A stretch of 32,184 bases of DNA, from NCBI GenBank assembly GCA_028293285.1, contig JAQGPC010000185.1:1-32184 (forward strand), in the 5' to 3' direction. Each line of letters begins with the position of its first letter. Within the stretch, counting starts at the first letter, position 1. The notes beneath the pieces are model-generated. The model saw only the letters and a list, made by a program, of their open reading frames with translations, ran no database searches and was not told the DNA's origin. Position numbers and translations under genes: made by a program. Shown here in pieces: positions 27,001 through 32,184 of the stretch. The stretch is from Pedosphaera sp. GTDB lineage: Bacteria > Verrucomicrobiota > Verrucomicrobiia > Limisphaerales > Pedosphaeraceae.

Positions 27001-30000
27001 TATCCTCCGCCGCAGTACCCGCCGTGGTTTGTGGAAAGACATTTGTTACATTTACGCCCGCGCCAAATCCATTCGTCGTCAAACCACCACGATTCTCCGC
27101 GAGCAAAACGCGCGTGCCGTGTGGACTGATCAACGTCAGCGCCAGATCGGAGACGCGCGGATGATCAATGCGCACACCCACTTCCGTATCCACAATCAGC
27201 TTGTCGAGAGCCACGAAGTTCGTTGCGTAAGTGACTGCATCATCCAAAATGGGTATTGGCCCTGAGCCGACAAACCTAGGCGGCGTCGCTGGCGCCAGAT
27301 CCAGCCCGATACTGATAATCGGCCCAAAGAATGTCTGGCTCACCGGGTTGTCATTGTAAATTTCGAGGTAATAGCGTCCCGCAGACAAAGGCGGGTTGTC
27401 ATAAATAGTAAGTGACAGTGAACCTCCGCCCGCAGGTGCGATAGCCGACTTATCAAATGCAGTGGGCAACCCAACTCTTGGCGCAGGGCGCGAACCGTGG
27501 CGCAGATAAAGATTCAGCGGAAATGAGTTACTAAGAACGGTTATCGTCAAATTAGTCGCATTCGGCGGCACATCAATCGGATAAAACCTCGGCCGGTGTG
27601 CGCCAATCGTCTGCAACACGCCATTGGTCGGAGGAGTCGGCTCAATGGTGATGCCAAACGGGCTGATTACTTGTCCCGTCTGGGTGAGAGAATCATCCAC
27701 CACATTCAAAATCCAGACCCCATCCCCGGCCTTGTCTCCCACAAAGTTTTGCAGAGTGCCCGGCCCATCAGAAGCTCGCGATCCCGGAATATCTCCCTCC
27801 TCGCTATCATCATAGATAAAGGTTTCACTGGTGCTGCCATTATCGAAGAAAGAATGGTTATTGAGCACAGCCAAATGCTTTCCAAAACTGAGCGTTCCTA
27901 TCAGATCACCAAAATTTTCATGCGTCACAGAGTTAGTGACTATCACGCGGCGCACGGGAGAATTATCTGCGGTAACTGCCACAATGGAAACAAAGCCCGG
28001 TAACGCTGGCGAGCCGTCGGGAATAGTGGCCGGGAGAGCAGTAAGCACGATCATAGGAATGTTGCCATTCCCATCACGCTGGCCGAAAGGCAACTGACTG
28101 GCTGCGGCGAGGAAAGCATATTCAGCTCCTTCCTGATCTTCAGATTTGATGCCAATGTAATAAACCTGATTGGGAACAGAATTGCTCAATAAGACTTTTT
28201 CGGTGCCAGTGCGAGTCCGGGACTCGAGCGCCGCGCCAATGGCTGCCTGATCAAGGTTCGTTAATGCCGGGTTGGTCGAAACATACATGTCCAGGTCTGC
28301 TTCAACCCGGGCCGCATCCGTTGGATCGCCAACCCGTGTCCCCATGCGCGTAAGACCCATGTTCGGCGGGAGAAAAGTCACAAATGCCACATTGGTGAAA
28401 GCGGTTGTATTCGTGTAAATATAAAAATTCCACTGGCTCACTACACCGTTGGTCGAAACCGAGTACTGCGAATTGGCCCCTACCCGCTGCCCCAACAATG
28501 GCAGACCGTTCGTCATCGATATAACATGCGCCAGATTGGTGGATACCAACGGAACATCAGTGAGCGTGAAGGCATTGGAAACGGTGCCAGCATCTCCACT
28601 GGAAATCACCAATGCATAATCCTGTACTATATTGTTGGTATTGGCGGTAATCGCATTCACGTTGACTCGCTTGCCAAATACCGTGACGGAATAGTTACTG
28701 CCGAGTGGAGAGGGAAGATAAATATTCTCAACGTTATTAACTACATCAATGATCGGCGCACTATTCGTATCCCAAGGCTCGCTGAAATCACTACCGGCAG
28801 GTATGTCGTTTCCGTAATACACATCGCCCGTGGTCAGGTTGGTTACGATCAGATCAAGGTCATTAACCAATTTGACGCCTGCAGCCGGATTTCCCGGTGG
28901 ATCGGTCCAGACCAAAGTCATTCGGAGCGGTCTGCCCCGGCCTGACGGCGTCAACGCCAGAGTGCGGGTCTTGCTTTGCCCGGTAGCCAGTGCGTTAGTG
29001 AGGTGTTGATCAAAAAACTGAACTGGCAGGTTTGCAGTTAGCGGGCCGGGCGTAGCCAGATTGGTAAGCGCTCCCGGTATGCTGTTGGAAAGAGCGGGCA
29101 ATCCCCAGCCCTGGTAGTTGATCGAGCTTCCAACTTGTATGTCGTAGAGAGTTGAAACGGAACGCGAGCCATTGATCAATAAAGCCTTCATCAGCGCCGG
29201 ACTGTTCGTCACATGGGCACGCTGCTCGAAAAATTCCTGCATCAAAGCCAGAAACCCGGTCACTCCGGCAGCAGCCATGCTGGTGCCCGATTCATAACGG
29301 TAAAACGGGCCCAAGTCATCATTCAAACCATGCAACACTTCATAATAATTACCAAAATCGTTGGTGGTAACCAACGTGGTCTGCACATCATAATGCAGGG
29401 CTTGGGCGGTGCCATTGCCAATGCTGTAAAACAGGGTCGTTTCGCGGTTGAATGCAAAGTCTGGTGGCGAAGAAACCCGGTTCGTGCCTTTGAAATCGAA
29501 TGTCGCGAAAGTAGGATTATCCCCATATCGCACGTAAATGGGTGTATTCGTTGGAAATGGTGAGGGCGACCGCTCGTTCGAGAACACTTCTATAATCACC
29601 TGAATGGCATTGTCGGGTATGAAGATGGAATAAGGCTCCAGCGAGTTGGTCTCAACTGACTGGTTGAAGTAAGTGTTGTAATGGTAATTGGTGGTGTGAT
29701 TGTAATAAGCGTTGGTATCCCACTGTCCGGAACGGGCTGAAACCAGGAACGTTCCCGGCGCGACCACATCCGGTTTGAAGCGCCCAGCTTCACCTTCAAT
29801 TCCAATGCCGACATTGCCACGGCTGGAAAAGCTGGCCACCTGGTTACTGCTGTTGGAGCTTGGCAAAAATGGCTTGCTCGTCACTCCGCGCTTGACCACG
29901 TTGTTCGTGATGTTGCGAGACTGCTCGATGGCACCAACGGTAATAACATTTTTCGCCGTGGCGGGCGACAAAATGCTCTGTGGATCGCCGCTCAATCCGG

Positions 30001-31378
30001 CGTCATCACCATTGCCGCCGTTACCCGCCGAAAACACAAAAAGCTGAGGGTGCGAGCCCGACACCAGCGGCAGGGCATCACGCACCGCCGCATCGTAACT
30101 AGCAGCTTCAATGGTATAATCCGCTGCGCCCACATAGTTCCAACTGTTATTGGATATGAACGCATTGGTTTTGGCCGCCTGCTCCTGCAAATAGGCATCA
30201 GAAGCAGCTCCGCGGTCGATATCAAGCGAGATGGAATAGAGTTTTGCCGCCGGAGCCATCCCGCGAAAATTGGCGGTATTCGTGATGGAGCCAATGGCAT
30301 TGATCACCGTGCTCGACATGACACCACTACCCGCGATGGTGCCCGCGACATGGGTACCGTGCCCATCGGTATCGGATAGACTGAGATTCAGATCACCTGT
30401 GACACGGTTGGTCAGATCTGGATGTAATCTATCTACCCCAGAATCATTAATATTGATTAAGATGTTACTCCCGGTCAGGCCCAGGTAATTGAAATTAGTT
30501 ATTGTATCACGCGAGACACCCAAGCGTGTGCGTGAAAGATCGTTGGCCGAAATTCGCGGATGGGAGGCTTCGACGAGCTGCACTACCGGGATACGCGCGA
30601 TATCCGCGAGTGTGTTTGGTGGCGCACGGAGTGTCACGACGGGGCCGAAAGGCGAACGTTCTTCGTTGACTTGTATCACCCCAAGCTTTTGTAAATCCGC
30701 CTTCGCAGACGCCTGTGTTCCGGGAAATAAGGTTACTTTCAACTCACTATTTTCGGGCAGCGGTTTTTGCTCCACGGCAAGCTTCAACAACGAAGCTTCC
30801 AGTTTGTAATAGGGTTCATAGTCGAGCACCGTTTGCACGCGGGAATTGGATACCAGTTGCTTTGCGCTCTCTGCTGGCATGAGAACCAGATAGGCGTTGT
30901 TCGGAATATACGAAATAATCGTGGCATTGGCGTTTTTCAACACCGCGCGGAAAGAGTCGCTTAATGGACCGCGGGATTGCACCACGTAGCTGCCATTATT
31001 CTCTGGAGCGCGCAGATGGGCGGGAATGGTTAATTTGAAATCCTTGGAAGTATCCAGCAGCGCGTTGGCCAATAGAATTGCTTTATCACTATGCGCCAAC
31101 TCGTCCACCGTCTTGGTGGTGTTATTCAGCCGGTAAGGATAACGAGTCCTGGCCGTTTGATTGGTTTTTTCAGAAGGCTGGGAGGAGACGCCTAGAGACA
31201 AAAGTTGGATCGGCGAGGCGGATTGCGTTTTCCGTACGGTCCCAAGTCTTGCTTCCGCACGGGTGGCAGGGATTGGGTTCTCACGCCTGGCCTGACGCTG
31301 GCCACCCCATCGCCAGAAGCTCAACACTCCCAGCAGGCATAACACGCCAAACAAGAACCAAAGTAATCTCCTTTGCAT
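24053..31378 (-). CDS. Giant subtilisin-like (S8) secreted protease with P-domain, LamG and PPC-type domains
   Basis: 2441 residues. N-terminal membrane/signal segment (5-23, RLLWFLFGVLCLLGVLSFW), an I9-like propeptide region (about 128-195), then the peptidase S8 domain with Asp312 (NDSGVD), His340 (GHGTHVAGT) and Ser700 (SGTSMAAAG); the Asp/His/Ser triad is complete. An insert of about 150 residues lies between PDVVAPGT and the Ser motif. After the protease come a P/Homo-B-like domain (near 1180-1290), the first half of a second P-like domain (about 1375-1435), a long insert including a LamG domain (about 1659-1893), the second half of that P-like domain (FPEESLDKLQGESAKGNWVL, about 1960-2015), several pre-peptidase C-terminal (PPC) style domains (2018 to about 2375), and the shared C-terminal domain ending MLFYRIVQIPTP. 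It probably acts at or outside the outer membrane. The substrate is unknown. Confidence 0.9.
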   Translation of the reverse strand: MQRRLLWFLFGVLCLLGVLSFWRWGGQRQARRENPIPATRAEARLGTVRKTQSASPIQLLSLGVSSQPSEKTNQTARTRYPYRLNNTTKTVDELAHSDKAILLANALLDTSKDFKLTIPAHLRAPENNGSYVVQSRGPLSDSFRAVLKNANATIISYIPNNAYLVLMPAESAKQLVSNSRVQTVLDYEPYYKLEASLLKLAVEQKPLPENSELKVTLFPGTQASAKADLQKLGVIQVNEERSPFGPVVTLRAPPNTLADIARIPVVQLVEASHPRISANDLSRTRLGVSRDTITNFNYLGLTGSNILININDSGVDRLHPDLTNRVTGDLNLSLSDTDGHGTHVAGTIAGSGVMSSTVINAIGSITNTANFRGMAPAAKLYSISLDIDRGAASDAYLQEQAAKTNAFISNNSWNYVGAADYTIEAASYDAAVRDALPLVSGSHPQLFVFSAGNGGNGDDAGLSGDPQSILSPATAKNVITVGAIEQSRNITNNVVKRGVTSKPFLPSSNSSNQVASFSSRGNVGIGIEGEAGRFKPDVVAPGTFLVSARSGQWDTNAYYNHTTNYHYNTYFNQSVETNSLEPYSIFIPDNAIQVIIEVFSNERSPSPFPTNTPIYVRYGDNPTFATFDFKGTNRVSSPPDFAFNRETTLFYSIGNGTAQALHYDVQTTLVTTNDFGNYYEVLHGLNDDLGPFYRYESGTSMAAAGVTGFLALMQEFFEQRAHVTNSPALMKALLINGSRSVSTLYDIQVGSSINYQGWGLPALSNSIPGALTNLATPGPLTANLPVQFFDQHLTNALATGQSKTRTLALTPSGRGRPLRMTLVWTDPPGNPAAGVKLVNDLDLIVTNLTTGDVYYGNDIPAGSDFSEPWDTNSAPIIDVVNNVENIYLPSPLGSNYSVTVFGKRVNVNAITANTNNIVQDYALVISSGDAGTVSNAFTLTDVPLVSTNLAHVISMTNGLPLLGQRVGANSQYSVSTNGVVSQWNFYIYTNTTAFTNVAFVTFLPPNMGLTRMGTRVGDPTDAARVEADLDMYVSTNPALTNLDQAAIGAALESRTRTGTEKVLLSNSVPNQVYYIGIKSEDQEGAEYAFLAAASQLPFGQRDGNGNIPMIVLTALPATIPDGSPALPGFVSIVAVTADNSPVRRVIVTNSVTHENFGDLIGTLSFGKHLAVLNNHSFFDNGSTSETFIYDDSEEGDIPGSRASDGPGTLQNFVGDKAGDGVWILNVVDDSLTQTGQVISPFGITIEPTPPTNGVLQTIGAHRPRFYPIDVPPNATNLTITVLSNSFPLNLYLRHGSRPAPRVGLPTAFDKSAIAPAGGGSLSLTIYDNPPLSAGRYYLEIYNDNPVSQTFFGPIISIGLDLAPATPPRFVGSGPIPILDDAVTYATNFVALDKLIVDTEVGVRIDHPRVSDLALTLISPHGTRVLLAENRGGLTTNGFGAGVNVTNVFPQTTAGTAAEDTQVLTNVLNSGTILISYDFRGIADSMHIYYDGVLIFDSGLIPGSGTFTIDYGPGVSQNVVIIMNEGGNHDPGTMWTYSATVISRGIAYATFSENTNKALIPIKFATPPFGTNTTGLGNPVSDFEGITMTNGARTYFAGGAPLPDGWTVVSNKVTVQTDPLLARSGTNFLNLRDGRISRFLPTVAGTQYKLQFSYRRAPALEPLHWWPGNSNTVDLVSGNDGVWFGTNTYEPMEVGLGFSIEDASTNYVRVLGDPSLNIGAGPGFTIDSWINVDEMSMPRPLIEWNDGLGFDDGAHFGVGPNPGGGGTGALYANLVDIFGVPHFISSPAGVLSSNVNHHVALTYDKTTATNQFGTNVDIVITKLFVDGTVVTNVTNDVFVAETSLDLYFGQQIAGSAAGKRIGGELDEIGFYGSALTDAQIQDIFAAGSEGRSGTLNPPSVSPPVQANVFINGIPVDMLTAKAGAWTTESLTFIATGNGTPLEIAFTNCPSGMLLDSFSLIEPGQNNFYFPEESLDKLQGESAKGNWVLEIVDNRVGATNPPPELKSWQLSFDFETTAPAAIPLAHAIPNTNTVAVNDIRYFVVNVPVWAKFATNLVTADGAINLLFNQSILPSTTNSTDVTLFGPTLNGSRTLTTNGPTPLLQPGQHYYLGVQNVSGAPVNFSIEVDFDIRTLTNAIPVTNSLPIGNVPRYYQFDVSTNATAVAFEILKTTGNVDLVVRKGAPLPDLNSFDYISNNPGSNSEAIVVTTNSPVVLTAGRWYLGVFNRDTTNVTYVVRATENGLTNIITLDNGVPFPWSATPGVALNTFFRFVADHTNSAVVFEVYANAGDVDLTLQRDRLPLTPPFFDGSFRSGTNFEQIVIRTNILGTNINAQWFLGVPNNEITNVSYTIRAVVSTNGMLISGIPINVTVNTPPSPATNGPTLTWPSIPGETYQIQTSTNIIVPFMPLTNIVANGSSTIFIDPTPIAGIPMLFYRIVQIPTP

Positions 31379-31523
31379 ATCAGTATAAATGTGTCAGCAC
31401 GACTTAAGACATATTACAAACTCAGGCATTGAAGAACAGCCAAAGATACACACCTCGACATACTTCTCTTTTTGGCCATTCTGTATGATATCCTAATTAA
31501 CCGCCGATTCCAAATCCTTTTTA

Positions 31524-32184
31524 TCATTCCGGCGGCAGCACGGTGTAACTTTCCACCACGATTCGCGGTGGTTGGGTGAAAGGCCGGCCCGGCACCGGGT
31601 AATTATCAACTCTCACTACCGCACGAGTAACTACCTCGCCAGTAATTTGATAATTGGTGCACATGCCAAAGTAAGTTCCACTTTGCACAATGGAACGATC
31701 TGCCGGCTTTAAGGACTGACCATACGAATAGATCACATAACGCGGCTCACCTAAGCGGAGCAACGAGAGGATTTGCTGAGGAATACGTTCGTAAACTGCG
31801 TCGGAAATGCCTGCTTGCTGCTGCACATCACTTAAATTCAAGAAGGGTGAATTCACGGTCAGTTCTGGAACCGCAAGAATATCCCCTAAATGTTGAAAGA
31901 CCTGCCCGGGATAAACAGGCTGATTACTTGCATTCAGACTGCTGCGGAGATTGTTAATACCCGCCATCATATTCGAAACAATGGTGCTGTGCGCGATGGG
32001 ATCAATAACAAGCGGCTCGAACGTGAGAGGAGGCGGTGGATATTCAAGTAATTTTGCCCCATCTGTTGTATTGGTAAGCGTAATCACTCCGCTAAGTATG
32101 GCAGCCCAGGATGCCAAGTTCGTTTGATTGACGGAAAGCTGGCCGCGGCTGGCATTTTCATTCTGCGCAGTAGTGAATATGTCC
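31524..32184 (-). CDS. C-terminal part of a large secreted protein, possibly Verru_Chthon cassette protein A
   Basis: Open from the window edge (reading begins DIFTTAQNENASRGQLSVNQ) to a TGA at 31524, about 220 residues with no start, so the N-terminus lies outside. Apparent internal starts are inside a continuous domain and are not real. Features: VNQTNLASWAAILSGVITLTN, then GDILAVPELTVNSPFLNL, YERIPQQILSLLRLGEPRYV, IYSYGQSLKPADRSIV, YFGMCTNYQITGEVVTRAVV, and the end VESYTVLPPE. From memory this resembles the C-terminus of the Verru_Chthon cassette A family (very large proteins encoded with pseudopilins). The assignment could not be searched. It is followed after 145 bp by the S8 protease gene; that gap shows no clear terminator or promoter. 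Confidence 0.6.
   Translation of the reverse strand, partial: DIFTTAQNENASRGQLSVNQTNLASWAAILSGVITLTNTTDGAKLLEYPPPPLTFEPLVIDPIAHSTIVSNMMAGINNLRSSLNASNQPVYPGQVFQHLGDILAVPELTVNSPFLNLSDVQQQAGISDAVYERIPQQILSLLRLGEPRYVIYSYGQSLKPADRSIVQSGTYFGMCTNYQITGEVVTRAVVRVDNYPVPGRPFTQPPRIVVESYTVLPPE

Overview
The window looks like chromosomal DNA from a Verrucomicrobiota bacterium, probably of the Pedosphaera/Limisphaera type (subdivision 3). Three things point there: a pseudopilin with the N-terminal [17 protein letters not shown] segment and a C-terminal H-X9-DG motif; very large Asn/Thr-rich secreted proteins that end in a short domain of the type W...YxVQxxTNL...W...FYRL; and a C-terminal fragment resembling the Verru_Chthon cassette protein A family. 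The lineage is inferred from these protein styles, not from a marker-gene comparison. Every gene I can support lies on the minus strand, so transcription runs from high to low coordinates, and clear Shine-Dalgarno sequences are rare.

Reading in the direction of transcription. (1) 32184-23105: the C-terminus of a large secreted protein, a 2441-residue subtilisin-like protease with many accessory domains, and a PfkB-family sugar (phosphate) kinase gene with a frameshift. (2) 23007-16956: housekeeping genes uvrA, a periplasmic TPR protein and an A-type Fe-S carrier, closed by a strong intrinsic terminator. (3) 16888-15608: a gene-poor stretch of about 800 bp with a second terminator-like hairpin, then a small DUF3102-like gene preceded by a long hairpin. 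(4) 15520-1: a histidine kinase and NarL-type response regulator pair, a 1317-residue repetitive secreted protein, a secreted di-haem oxidoreductase fused to adhesion-type domains, a secreted GH16 beta-glucanase with a malectin domain, a small secreted protein, a pseudopilin, and a sugar-porter MFS transporter cut off by the window edge.

The most interesting structure is in part 4. The 3' end of the response-regulator gene and the palindrome overlapping its stop codon (CTAGCC-N4-GGCTAG, then CTAGGCATC, then TGTTA at identical spacing) occur twice, about 10 kb apart. At 12.7 kb the regulator is intact and the 1317-residue protein gene follows. At 2.7 kb only a decayed regulator tail remains, and the small secreted protein gene follows. 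This suggests a duplicated regulatory module whose promoter/operator was kept while the regulator copy decayed. A working hypothesis is that the kinase/regulator pair controls a cell-surface programme acting on beta-glucans (GH16 and malectin, sugar transporter, large Fn3/LamG-like surface proteins, secreted haem oxidoreductase). The substrate and regulation are inference.

No tRNA, rRNA, CRISPR array or intact insertion sequence was recognised.
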